From Pacificispira spongiicola (lineage in GTDB: Bacteria > Pseudomonadota > Alphaproteobacteria > UBA8366 > Aestuariispiraceae): a stretch of DNA of 64,000 bases. Made by a program: the position numbers and the translations under genes. The notes beneath the pieces are model-generated. The model was given only the letters and a program-made list of their open reading frames with translations, made no database searches and had not been told where the DNA came from. Location: positions 620,001 to 684,000 of the forward strand of contig NZ_JABBNT010000001.1 of NCBI RefSeq assembly GCF_012926505.1, read 5' to 3'. Numbering within the stretch: position 1 is the first letter of the stretch; the number at the start of each line of letters is the position of its first letter. Shown piece by piece: positions 23,484 to 32,027 of this stretch.

Positions 23484-25574
23484 TTAATAGTCCAGGAAAC
23501 TGCGCAATTTGCGGCTGCGGCTCGGGTGTTTCAGTTTGCGCAGCGCCTTCGCTTCGATCTGGCGAATACGTTCGCGGGTAACGCTGAACTGCTGGCCGAC
23601 TTCTTCCAGCGTGTGGTCGGTGTTCATGCCGATCCCGAAACGCATGCGCAGCACGCGTTCCTCACGCGGGGTAAGCGATGCCAGAACCCGCGTCGTCGTT
23701 TCGCGCAGATTCGAATGGATCGCCGCGTCGGACGGCAGCAGCGCGTTCTTGTCTTCGATGAAGTCGCCCAGATGGCTGTCTTCCTCGTCCCCGATCGGGG
23801 TTTCGAGGGAGATCGGCTCCTTCGCGATCTTCAGGACCTTGCGCACCTTTTCCAGCGGCATGGCCAGTTTTTCGGCCAGTTCCTCCGGCGTCGGCTCCCG
23901 GCCGATTTCGTGCAGCATCTGGCGGGACGTCCGAACCAGCTTGTTGATCGTTTCGATCATATGCACCGGGATACGGATCGTGCGCGCCTGATCCGCGATG
24001 GACCGGGTAATCGCCTGACGAATCCACCATGTCGCATAGGTCGAGAATTTGTAACCGCGCCGGTATTCGAACTTATCCACCGCCTTCATCAGGCCGATAT
24101 TCCCTTCCTGGATAAGGTCCAGGAACTGAAGGCCGCGGTTCGTGTATTTCTTGGCGATGGAGATGACGAGACGCAGGTTCGCCTCGACCATTTCCTTCTT
24201 CGCGCGGCTCGCCTCCCGCTCGCCCTGCTGGACGGTGGAGGTGATCCGGCGGAATTCCGGAATCGGCATGCCCGCTTCATTCGCAACTTCGCCGATGCCC
24301 ATGCGCAGTTCTTCGATCTTGCCGACATATTTGGCGGCGAACTTGGCCCAGGCATTGTTGACGTCGGCCATTTCCTCAAGCCAATTCGGGTCGAGCTCGC
24401 GCCCGTAATAGCTTTCCAGGAAGGCCTCGCGGTCGATCTTGCAGTCCAGCGCCAGACGCAGCAGCTTGCCTTCCAACTGCATCAGGTTCTTGTTGATCGA
24501 ATACAGTTCTTCGACCAGCTGTTCGATGCGGATGTTGTTCAGGCGGACCTCATCCATCAGTTGGATCAGTTCCTTGCGATGCTTGTCGTAGGTCCGTTCC
24601 GTGGACCGGGACACGGCCTCGCCGCGCTGCATGGTCGACACGCGCTTATCCTGCGCGCGCTGCAGTTTGGAATAGGTTTCGGAAATCGCCTCGAAGGTTT
24701 GCAGGACGGTCGGCTTCAGGGCCTGTTCCATGGCGGCGAGCGACATGTTGTTGTCTTCGCCGTCGGCATCCTCGTCGTCGCCGTTACCGTCACCGTCAGC
24801 CGCCTGGGCTGCTTCGTCGCCCTCGGCAGCCGGTGCAGCAGCCGGTGCAGCTTCCGTTTTAGCGGGTTCGGCGGGCTTCTCCGCGGCTTTCTCTGTCGCC
24901 TTAGCAGGCGCTTTCTCTTCTTCCTCAGCCCCGGCTTCCGCTTCGGCCTCGGTTTCGTCTTCTTCGTCGTCGTTTTCGATTTCCGCCATATCCTCGGCAT
25001 CCGGGCCGGAAGACATGGTGGCATCCAAATCGATCACGTCGCGCAGCAGAATCTGGCCTTCGACCAACTGGTCGTGCCAGTCGGTGATGGCGCGCATTGT
25101 CAGCGGGCTTTCACACAGCGCGCCGATCATCTTCTCGCGCCCCGCCTCGATCCGCTTCGCGATGGCGATTTCGCCTTCGCGCGACAGCAGCTCGACGGAG
25201 CCCATTTCGCGCAGATACATGCGCACCGGATCGTCCGTCCGGCCGACCTCATCGTCGGAAATGTTGCCCGCGACCTCACCGGATTCGGCGCGTTCTTCGG
25301 CCGGCCCACGGGCGTCGCCCTCGCCTTCCTGCTCTTCGCCGTCCACGACATTGATGCCCATGTCGTTCAACATGGTCATCACGTCTTCGATCTGTTCGGA
25401 GGAAACCTGTTCCTGAGGCAGCGCTTCGTTCAGCTCGTCGATCGAGATGAAACCGCGTTCCTTGCCTTTTTGGATCAGTTTCTTGACCGCGGAATGGGCG
25501 TCCTCAAGGACCGGGCCGTCACCTTGTTCTTCGGTGTTCTCGGTCGCTTCGTTCGATTCCGCCTTGCTCGCCAT
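23484..25574 (-). CDS. rpoD: RNA polymerase primary sigma factor RpoD (sigma-70)
   Basis: A 696-residue housekeeping sigma factor. Region 1.1 lies at about residues 25-80, region 1.2 at [17 protein letters not shown] (115-131), region 2 at [38 protein letters not shown] (recognised in pieces), region 3 after it, and region 4 at [30 protein letters not shown] near the end. A strongly acidic, Ala/Pro/Lys-rich stretch (about residues 191-276) sits in the non-conserved region. The start at 25574 has AGGA about 10 bases upstream. It follows dnaG by 120 bases on the same strand, the usual macromolecular-synthesis arrangement, here without rpsU. It has its own terminator. Confidence 0.97.
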   Translation of the reverse strand: MASKAESNEATENTEEQGDGPVLEDAHSAVKKLIQKGKERGFISIDELNEALPQEQVSSEQIEDVMTMLNDMGINVVDGEEQEGEGDARGPAEERAESGEVAGNISDDEVGRTDDPVRMYLREMGSVELLSREGEIAIAKRIEAGREKMIGALCESPLTMRAITDWHDQLVEGQILLRDVIDLDATMSSGPDAEDMAEIENDDEEDETEAEAEAGAEEEEKAPAKATEKAAEKPAEPAKTEAAPAAAPAAEGDEAAQAADGDGNGDDEDADGEDNNMSLAAMEQALKPTVLQTFEAISETYSKLQRAQDKRVSTMQRGEAVSRSTERTYDKHRKELIQLMDEVRLNNIRIEQLVEELYSINKNLMQLEGKLLRLALDCKIDREAFLESYYGRELDPNWLEEMADVNNAWAKFAAKYVGKIEELRMGIGEVANEAGMPIPEFRRITSTVQQGEREASRAKKEMVEANLRLVISIAKKYTNRGLQFLDLIQEGNIGLMKAVDKFEYRRGYKFSTYATWWIRQAITRSIADQARTIRIPVHMIETINKLVRTSRQMLHEIGREPTPEELAEKLAMPLEKVRKVLKIAKEPISLETPIGDEEDSHLGDFIEDKNALLPSDAAIHSNLRETTTRVLASLTPREERVLRMRFGIGMNTDHTLEEVGQQFSVTRERIRQIEAKALRKLKHPSRSRKLRSFLDY

Positions 25575-25694
25575 ATTGTCCGTATTCCTTATCCAGCCGC
25601 GACGATCCGTTCCGCCGCGATCCAAATTCGAGTATCGACCAGCCCCAAAACCACGCTACTCACCCTGCCCCGGACCAAATCGTCCGATATCGGG

Positions 25695-27599
25695 TCAATC
25701 CCCATAATCCGACAGGTCCGCGCCAAGTTGGCCTTCGCCGTCATCCATGCTGCGGCGCAAGGCCTTCAGCCGATCGTCGCCAGCATCCCCCGCCGACGTG
25801 CCGGTCCGACCCGCAAGCCTGTATTCCCCGATCAGGGCATGCTGTTGCCGGATCAGAAGCAGGTGATCCAACAGCTGCCGCGCCTCCGCCAAAGGGGCCG
25901 TCGGCTTCGCTTGCGGGGCAAGCATCAACACGTCCCGTCCCAGAACAGCAGACAAAGGCGCTTCCGCCCCACCCGCGATCAAGTGGTGCGTCAGCGCCTC
26001 GGGGTCAAGCTCCTTGCCCGACAGCGCGTGTTTTTGAAGTTCCGAACGCAGCTTGTCAAGGTCGGGATCGAAAGCGAAGGCGTCTAGGGCCTCATCATAC
26101 TCCGCAATCAAGCTCGGATGATTGACCAGCACCGCCAGCACGATCTCCTGACGCCGCCGAACCAAGCGCTTGCTGGCCCCTTCCATCAGGCGCTCGCGCC
26201 CGAAGGGCTGTTCCGCGGTCGGCCCCATCGACCCGCCGCCGCGACCGGGCTTGCGATTGTTCCGATAATCGCGGATTGCCTCGCCGCGCGCCTTTTTGAT
26301 TCGCGCCTGACTGTGTTTTCTGTGCAGCTGGAACAGCATATCGCGGAAGGATCGCTGATATTCGCGCCGGACCAATTCGTCCTTGATCCCCGCGATCAGG
26401 TGAAACAGATCGGCCTCCAACCGCGCACGCCGTTCGGGGGTGTCCAGCCGGACACCGTGGCTTTCCGTTTCAAACAGGAAATCGGCCAGGGGCTGCGCCC
26501 GTCCGACCAGGTCGCTCATGGCCTTCGCCCCGCCCGGTCCCTGGACAAGGCTGTCGGGGTCCTCCCCCTCCGGCATAAAGGCGAAGGACAGGCTTTTCCC
26601 CGGCAACAACCCCGGCAGGGCCCGTTCGCCCGCGCGGATCGCCGCTTTCTGCCCGGCCACGTCGCCGTCCAGGCACAGGACCGGTTCGTCCACATGCCGC
26701 CACAGTTCCGAGATCTGCTGTTCCGTCACCGCCGTTCCCAGCGGCGCGACCGCCGCCGGAAAGCCTGCCTGCCACAGCGCGATCACGTCCATATAGCCTT
26801 CGACGACCAGCATCGTCTCACCCTGACGCGCAGGCTCGCGGGCGCGGTCCAGGTTGTAGAGATTGCGCGATTTGTCGAAGAGCGGCGTGTCGGGGGAATT
26901 GATGTATTTCCCGACGCCGACGGCCTTCGCATCGCCCATGAACCGCCCGCCGAAGGCGATGGGACGGCCGCGCCGGTCGTTGATCGGGAACATGATGCGG
27001 TCGCGGAACAGCGGATAAGGCGAGCGACCGTCATCCGGCTTCCGATACAGGCCCGCCTCGATCAGCATCGGCATATCGATGCCCTGTTCCTTCGCGGCTT
27101 CGGCCAGGGCGTCTCGGTTGTCGGGGGCGTATCCGATCTGGAACGCCTCGATCGTCATCGCCTCCAGCCCGCGTCCGGCCAGATAGTCGCGTGCATCCTT
27201 ACCCGTCGGGGAATGAAGCTGGCGCGAATACCAATCGACGGCGAAGGCGACGACGTCGGTCAGGTCCTTGCGGCGTTCCTCGCGCTGGCGTTCTTCCGGC
27301 GTGGATTTGGGAACTTCCATCCCGGCCAAACCGGCCACGGTCTCCACGGCCTCCGGGAAGCTCAACCCCTCCACCTGCATCAGCCAGGAGAAATGGTCCC
27401 CATGTTCCCCGGTGGAGAAGCAATGGTAGAACCCCTTGTCATCCTTCACATGAAAAGACGGCGATTTTTCGTTGGTGAAGGGCGACAGGCCCCACCAATC
27501 GTCCCGCGCCCGCTGTTTCAGGGCCACGCGCCGCCCGACAATCTGGGTCAGCGGCACGCGCGCCCGGATCTCGTCGAGAAAGGATTGCTGAAAAGCCAT
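25695..27599 (-). CDS. dnaG: DNA primase
   Basis: A 634-residue primase. The N-terminal zinc-binding domain (about residues 35-95) keeps the fold motifs NEKSPSFHVKDDKGFYHCF but has Ser39, Thr42, Cys60 and Thr63 where Escherichia coli has Cys40, His43, Cys61 and Cys64. The RNA-polymerase core has VGGR-type FGGRFMGD and the Toprim motif LVVEGYMDVIAL, followed by CLDGDVAGQKAAIRAGERALP. The helicase-binding C-terminal domain is after about residue 480. No clear ribosome site precedes 27599, but the N-terminus MAFQQSFLDEIRARVPL matches the family start. It is upstream of rpoD. Confidence 0.96.
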   Translation of the reverse strand: MAFQQSFLDEIRARVPLTQIVGRRVALKQRARDDWWGLSPFTNEKSPSFHVKDDKGFYHCFSTGEHGDHFSWLMQVEGLSFPEAVETVAGLAGMEVPKSTPEERQREERRKDLTDVVAFAVDWYSRQLHSPTGKDARDYLAGRGLEAMTIEAFQIGYAPDNRDALAEAAKEQGIDMPMLIEAGLYRKPDDGRSPYPLFRDRIMFPINDRRGRPIAFGGRFMGDAKAVGVGKYINSPDTPLFDKSRNLYNLDRAREPARQGETMLVVEGYMDVIALWQAGFPAAVAPLGTAVTEQQISELWRHVDEPVLCLDGDVAGQKAAIRAGERALPGLLPGKSLSFAFMPEGEDPDSLVQGPGGAKAMSDLVGRAQPLADFLFETESHGVRLDTPERRARLEADLFHLIAGIKDELVRREYQRSFRDMLFQLHRKHSQARIKKARGEAIRDYRNNRKPGRGGGSMGPTAEQPFGRERLMEGASKRLVRRRQEIVLAVLVNHPSLIAEYDEALDAFAFDPDLDKLRSELQKHALSGKELDPEALTHHLIAGGAEAPLSAVLGRDVLMLAPQAKPTAPLAEARQLLDHLLLIRQQHALIGEYRLAGRTGTSAGDAGDDRLKALRRSMDDGEGQLGADLSDYGD

Positions 27600-27820
27600 G
27601 GGGTTCGGCGCCGAGGTTTATCGATGAAAGGACCAGCCCAAGAGGTCGAGTATCGGGCGATTCGGAGAGCCTATCATGGGCAATGCCGCACCGTCATCCC
27701 GCTTATAAAAAATCTTCTCAAAGGCCCGGTTTGCCATCTTGCCCAGCAGGGCGGCTTTGAATAAAGTGCGCCCCGTTCGCGAGGGCGGGTTTCATCCGCT
27801 CCGGCGACCCGGTCCGGCAG

Positions 27821-27836
27821 TCCTGCCCGGGCAGGA
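27821..27836. repeat. 16-base perfect palindrome at the tRNA-Gln 5' end
   Basis: TCCTGCCCGGGCAGGA equals its own reverse complement and ends one base before the tRNA. As RNA it can make a 6-bp stem with a CCGG loop. It may affect 5' processing or be a protein site. The remainder of 27600-27820 between dnaG and the tRNA shows no gene. Confidence 0.5.
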
Positions 27837-27837
27837 T

Positions 27838-27914
27838 TGGGGTGTGGCGAAGCGGTCTAACGCACCGGTTTTTGGTACCGGCATTCCTAGGTTCGAATCC
27901 TAGCACCCCAGCCA
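27838..27914 (+). tRNA. tRNA-Gln (UUG)
   Basis: A 77-nt tRNA with encoded CCA. Acceptor TGGGGTG/CACCCCA, anticodon stem CCGGT/ACCGG with loop TTTTGGT, so anticodon TTG; T-arm CCTAG/CTAGC region with TTCGAAT. The U1-A72 pair and anticodon are normal for tRNA-Gln. It is alone, oriented away from dnaG, and preceded at once by a 16-base palindrome (27821-27836). Confidence 0.95.
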
Positions 27915-27971
27915 CCTTTTCCGCGACAAACCAATAGATAGTGGCTTTTTCGAGACCGGTCATCCGGTCGA

Positions 27972-29276
27972 TTAGAGGCCCAACGCGTCCAGCGTTTCGT
28001 AGCCGAAGGTCACGGCCCGCACACCGATCGCCCGGAAGGCGAAGAACGGCACGGGTGCCAGGTTCCCGCGCGCGATCAGCGACAGATCGACGGGATGGCC
28101 AGTCATGCGCCGCGCCTGCTGTGCGCCGACATAACCGGACATGGCCACACCGGCCCCGTTGAAACCGATGGCATAGCCGATCCGATCGGAAATCGAACCG
28201 GCCTGCGGCAGACCGTCGAAGGTCAGGGCGACATGGCCGGACCAGCGGCGGGCAATCGGTACATCCCGGAGATCGGGGAAGATGGCGGTCATCGCCCGTT
28301 CAAGACGGTGGAAGGCGGCGGGCGAATCGACCGCGCCCAAGGCGCCGCGACCACCGAATAGGATACGGCCGTCGACCTTTCGGAACCACCGCATCATACG
28401 GCGGGTTTCCGTATAGCTGCGGGCCTTGGGCAGCAATTTCGCATTCAAGGACGGCGGCAGAATGTCCGTGGCGATCATGGCGCTGCGGAAGGGAACGACA
28501 CAGCGGGACAAAGCCTTGCCTGCGGACGTCAGAGACGAATAGGCGTTGGTCGCCATCAACACCTGTCGAGCGCGCACGCATCCGCCGGGCGTTTGTAACA
28601 GCACATGCCCGCCGGCTTCCGTCACCGACAGGACAGGGGACTGCGTTCGAATGGAAATGCCCCGGTTCGACAGCGCCGTCGCCAGCCCGGACAAATAGGA
28701 TAGCGGCTGAATCGTCCCGGCCTGATCCTGAAGCATGCCGCCGACGAAATCGCGGCTCCCGGTTTCCGCTTCCACAGCATCCCGGCTCAAAACATGCAGG
28801 CCGGTTTCGCCAAGCGTGTCTTGCAACCAGGTCGCTTCTTCCACCGCATGATCGAAGGCCCGGCGGTTATGGGCGCATTTCAGGGCGCCGACCTTCTGGA
28901 ACCCAACATCGGTCAAGTCGAACCGGTCCAACGTCGCGGTCAGATGATCGACACTATCACGGGAAATCGCATACATCCTGCGCGCGGTTTCCACGCCGTG
29001 CGACGAAGCCAAATCCACGAAGGAGCGGCGGAATTTGGCGGAGACGACCCCACCGTTCCGACCGCTGCCGCCGATCCCGATCGGCCCGGCCTCCAATACG
29101 ACCGTATCCAGCCCCGCATCGGCGAAAGTCATCGCCGCATGCAAGCCGGCATATCCGGCGCCAACGACCGCGACGTCGCAGTCGACATCGCGGTCCAAGG
29201 CTAAAAACTCCGCCGCCGCCGACGTATCGACCGTATCGCGCCACAAAGACGCCGCGGGGGAGGGTAGTTGGGTCAT
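27972..29276 (-). CDS. FAD-dependent D-amino-acid/glycine oxidase-type oxidoreductase (DadA/PuuB-like)
   Basis: A 434-residue flavoprotein with the dinucleotide fold VAVVGAGYAGLHAAMTFADAG (about residues 35-55), the conserved ASGRNGG-type turn here as GGSGRNGGVVSAKFRR, and the terminal GFNGAGVAMSGYVGAQQA. Its order of motifs resembles PuuB/OrdL, which oxidise secondary amines such as gamma-glutamylputrescine. Substrate is probably an amine or N-substituted amino acid. It follows the HAD gene by 5 bases and is divergent from two LysR genes, which makes it part of the amine-related region. No clear ribosome site is present at 29276, consistent with coupling to the upstream gene. Confidence 0.82.
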   Translation of the reverse strand: MTQLPSPAASLWRDTVDTSAAAEFLALDRDVDCDVAVVGAGYAGLHAAMTFADAGLDTVVLEAGPIGIGGSGRNGGVVSAKFRRSFVDLASSHGVETARRMYAISRDSVDHLTATLDRFDLTDVGFQKVGALKCAHNRRAFDHAVEEATWLQDTLGETGLHVLSRDAVEAETGSRDFVGGMLQDQAGTIQPLSYLSGLATALSNRGISIRTQSPVLSVTEAGGHVLLQTPGGCVRARQVLMATNAYSSLTSAGKALSRCVVPFRSAMIATDILPPSLNAKLLPKARSYTETRRMMRWFRKVDGRILFGGRGALGAVDSPAAFHRLERAMTAIFPDLRDVPIARRWSGHVALTFDGLPQAGSISDRIGYAIGFNGAGVAMSGYVGAQQARRMTGHPVDLSLIARGNLAPVPFFAFRAIGVRAVTFGYETLDALGL

Positions 29277-29281
29277 GACGT

Positions 29282-29986
29282 TCAGCTATCCACGCCGAAG
29301 ACCGCGTCGGCCAGTTCGCCGAGACTCGTGAAATGCAGGTCGGGTTTCGTCACGGCTTTCGGAACCGGCGTACCGCCGTATCCTTCCTGGTCGTGGCGCC
29401 GTTCGATCCAGCACACGGCATAGCCGAGGTCGCGGGCGACACCGATATCGTGATGCTGGCTTTGCGCGACATGCAGGATTTCCGACTGATGGTAGCCATG
29501 CGCCGATTGGCGACCCCGGTTGAAGTCGAAGAACCGCGGGTTTGGCTTCGCCGTTTGCGCGTCGTCGAAGGTCACCGCGTCATGGAACGGGCGGCCCAGC
29601 CGATGACTATAGGCGGTGTAGGCCGTACGGTCCGCATTGGTCATGGCGACCAGCCGGAACCGCGTGCGCAGGCGAGCGAGCGCCGCGGCGGAATCGACGA
29701 AGGCCGGCCATTCCAGAACGGACAGTTGGAAATCCCGCGCGGCTTCCTCCGCCGTCGTCAATCCCAGTTCCTTGGCGACATGCAGGTAGACATCGCGGAA
29801 GACCTCGCTCGACCGGCCTGGATTCAGGTCACGGCTTTCCAAATAGGGGCGGAAGATTTCGTCATCGGATAGCGCCTGAGCCTTCTCGCCGCCGATCCGA
29901 CGAACGGCATCCAGGATACCCTTTTCGAAATCGATGCAGGTTCCGACAATATCGAAGGTGAGTACTTTAAATCGTGAGAAATCCAT
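29282..29986 (-). CDS. HAD-superfamily hydrolase, haloacid dehalogenase type II-like
   Basis: A 234-residue HAD protein with nucleophile Asp11 in LTFDIVGTCIDFEKG, motif II MTNADRTAYT, motif III Lys in TAKPNPRFFDF and the acidic end HDIGVARDLGYAVCWIERR. The cap is the small helical type of 2-haloacid dehalogenases. Many such proteins are phosphatases, and the second motif-I residue is not Asp, which favours dehalogenase-like chemistry but proves nothing. GGAGG lies 6 bases before the ATG. It is first in a two-gene operon with the DadA-like oxidase. Confidence 0.82.
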   Translation of the reverse strand: MDFSRFKVLTFDIVGTCIDFEKGILDAVRRIGGEKAQALSDDEIFRPYLESRDLNPGRSSEVFRDVYLHVAKELGLTTAEEAARDFQLSVLEWPAFVDSAAALARLRTRFRLVAMTNADRTAYTAYSHRLGRPFHDAVTFDDAQTAKPNPRFFDFNRGRQSAHGYHQSEILHVAQSQHHDIGVARDLGYAVCWIERRHDQEGYGGTPVPKAVTKPDLHFTSLGELADAVFGVDS

Positions 29987-30097
29987 GGCGGCCTCCGGTC
30001 ACGTGAAATAGGGGTGCATTCAAGTCGCGGCGATCATGGTGCCCTTCACGCGTTCTGAGCAATTGCCAAATACTCAGCATAAACATAACCTGTAATT

Positions 30098-31039
30098 ATG
30101 AATGGATTGCGTCGCAAAATCCCATCCCCCAGCGCCCTGTTCGTTTTCGAGGCGGCGGCCCGGCATGAAAACTTCACGCGTGCGGCGGAAGAATTGAACG
30201 TCACGCAGCCGGCCGTCAGTCGGGCCTTGGCTGCATTGGAGACGTTTTTAGGAACGAGTCTGTTCCTGCGCGGAAAGCCGGGGGCCCGACTGACGGAAAA
30301 TGGATTACTGCTGAAACGCGCGGTAGATCGAGCCTTTGAAGAGGTCGAAGTCGCCCTTGATGAAATCGAGGCACGGCGAACGGGCAAGGCGCAGGTGACC
30401 TTGTCCGTGTCTACGGCCTTTACCACGCATTGGTTGATGCCGCGCATCTCGCGCTTTCAATCGGTCTTTCCGCAAGTCGATCTGCGCTTTCAACTGATCC
30501 CCGGTCCGGTGACCGGCCCGATCGGAAATGTCGATATCGCCATGCGTTACGACCCCACCAATACAACATCCAGTCAGTTCGTCATGCATGAGGCTTATGT
30601 CCCGGTCTGCGCGCCCAGCTATCCCGAAACATCGAAACGCAGTGGTGGCGCGACAATCCAACTGGAAGGCGATCGCTCCGGACGCGGCGGCGCGGGGGAA
30701 GGATGGACGGGGCAGCCCAAGGACACGCAGCTACGATTTTCCGACTATTCCGTCGTGGTTCAAGCCGCCCTGGTCGGTCAGGGCATCGCGCCGGGCTGGC
30801 TGAATGTCGTGGCCCATTGGCTGCGCGAAGGGCACCTGATCCCGGCGGCCGATCAGGTATTTTGTCCGGGCCGGTCCTGTTACTTGCAAATGCAGTCCGA
30901 CCCGGATCGTCCGACCGTGGTGGCCGAAGTGGCGGACTGGCTGTTATCCGAGCTACGCGACGACCTGACGGCGGTCGATGCCCGCTACCCCGACTTGCAG
31001 ATCGGATCCCTCTTGACGTTGGAGTCCCCCGCAGCATGA
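30098..31039 (+). CDS. LysR-type regulator (GcvA-like)
   Basis: A 313-residue LTTR. The winged helix is at about residues 10-70 with HENFTRAAEELNVTQPAVSRALAALETFLGTSLFLR. The C-terminal effector domain has VTLSVSTAFTTHWLMPRISRFQ and DIAMRYDPTN, which are GcvA-type features. It is divergent from the HAD/oxidase pair (111-base gap) and its stop overlaps the start of a second LysR gene (ATGA). It most likely controls the divergent pair, as LTTRs usually do. Confidence 0.88.
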   Translation: MNGLRRKIPSPSALFVFEAAARHENFTRAAEELNVTQPAVSRALAALETFLGTSLFLRGKPGARLTENGLLLKRAVDRAFEEVEVALDEIEARRTGKAQVTLSVSTAFTTHWLMPRISRFQSVFPQVDLRFQLIPGPVTGPIGNVDIAMRYDPTNTTSSQFVMHEAYVPVCAPSYPETSKRSGGATIQLEGDRSGRGGAGEGWTGQPKDTQLRFSDYSVVVQAALVGQGIAPGWLNVVAHWLREGHLIPAADQVFCPGRSCYLQMQSDPDRPTVVAEVADWLLSELRDDLTAVDARYPDLQIGSLLTLESPAA

Positions 31040-31941
31040 GCCTTCATCCTTCCATCTACGAAGCGTTTCAGGTCGTCATGCAAACCGGAACGATTTCCAG
31101 TGCCGCCGGAATCCTGGGGCGCAGCCAGCCCGCCGTCAGTCGGATGATCGACAAGCTGGAGGAACATGTCGGGGTGAAGCTGTTCGAACGCCGCAAGGGT
31201 CGGGTCGTGCCGACCCATGCCGCGCATCTTCTAATCGACGAGGTCGCCCGCTTTTTCGTAACCCTGGATTCCCTCGACGATTTCGGGAAACGTATGAAGG
31301 AAGGTCGGGAAAGCGGCGTCACCGTTGCCGCGCTGCCCGCCTTGGGCCTTGAGTTCATGCCGGAGGCGATCTCCCGTTTTTCAGCGGACCGCCCGCATGC
31401 CAAGGTCATCTTGAACGTCCGCATGTCGGTCAGCGTTGAAAAATGGGTGGCGACGCAACAGGTGGATTTCGGCCTTGCGGAAACGCCGTTCAGCCTTTCC
31501 GGTTTCGCGACCCGCCTGTTTGCCGACACGACCTATGTCGCGGCCATCCCGGCATCGCATCCGGCGGCGGATACCGACACCCTGCGCCCGGAACACTTAC
31601 GCGACGAACGCATCGTCGGCTGGACCGGCTATGTGTCCGCGCGCCGTATTTTCGACGACATCATGCAGGGCGCCGGGATTGCCCCGCATCAGACCGTGGA
31701 AACATCGATGTCCGCCCCGATCTGCGCCATGGTCAAGCGCGGCATGGGGATCGGGATCGTGGACCCCTTCACCGCCTGGACCCATCGGGACCCCAGCATT
31801 GTCTTCCGGCCCTTTCATCCGAAAATCCCCTGCCGCTTCGCCATCCTGTCCCCCAATACCCGCATGCCGACCGACCTTGCGGGGGAACTGATCGGCCATG
31901 CGGAGGAATTGCGGGACGAGGTCCTGTCCCACATCTTTTAG
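31036..31941 (+). CDS. Second LysR-type regulator, translationally coupled to the first
   Basis: A 301-residue LTTR starting at the ATG of an ATGA overlap with the previous gene. The DNA-binding helix reads TISSAAGILGRSQPAVSRMIDKLEEHVGVKLFERRKGR. The effector part (VTVAALPALGLEFMPEAISRF, DFGLAETPF, GMGIGIVDPFTAW) resembles regulators of opine and amino-acid uptake such as NocR/OccR. An interrupted palindrome at 31956-31972 and the GlpD-like and amino-acid ABC genes lie directly downstream, so it may control these. Its sequence is only distantly like the first LysR, so the pair is not a recent duplication. Confidence 0.86.
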   Translation: MSLHPSIYEAFQVVMQTGTISSAAGILGRSQPAVSRMIDKLEEHVGVKLFERRKGRVVPTHAAHLLIDEVARFFVTLDSLDDFGKRMKEGRESGVTVAALPALGLEFMPEAISRFSADRPHAKVILNVRMSVSVEKWVATQQVDFGLAETPFSLSGFATRLFADTTYVAAIPASHPAADTDTLRPEHLRDERIVGWTGYVSARRIFDDIMQGAGIAPHQTVETSMSAPICAMVKRGMGIGIVDPFTAWTHRDPSIVFRPFHPKIPCRFAILSPNTRMPTDLAGELIGHAEELRDEVLSHIF

Positions 31942-31955
31942 TTCACCATCTTCAT

Positions 31956-31972
31956 TATGCATAAATTGCATA
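31956..31972. promoter_or_regulatory. LysR-box-like inverted repeat upstream of the GlpD-like/ABC operon
   Basis: TATGCATAAATTGCATA has perfect 6-base arms (TATGCA/TGCATA) around five bases and contains a T-N11-A arrangement. It stands 56 bases before the oxidoreductase start, in an AT-rich stretch that would hold the promoter. The upstream LysR protein is the likely binder. Confidence 0.45.
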
Positions 31973-32027
31973 TTGGAAGGATTATTTTGCATTTTGATTT
32001 TATTGCACCGTCGCCTCTACTGCGCCG

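Noticed and set aside
23526-26087. An open frame of about 850 codons on the plus strand across rpoD and dnaG, and similar long antisense frames at 36019-37980, 45670-47349 and 49659-51368
   Set aside because: They lie exactly opposite strongly recognised genes, have no family motifs, and arise from high GC and biased third positions.
29987-30097. Operator CTGAG-N12-CTCAG upstream of the first LysR gene
   Set aside because: Arms of only five bases and no good T-N11-A fit; too weak to list as a site.
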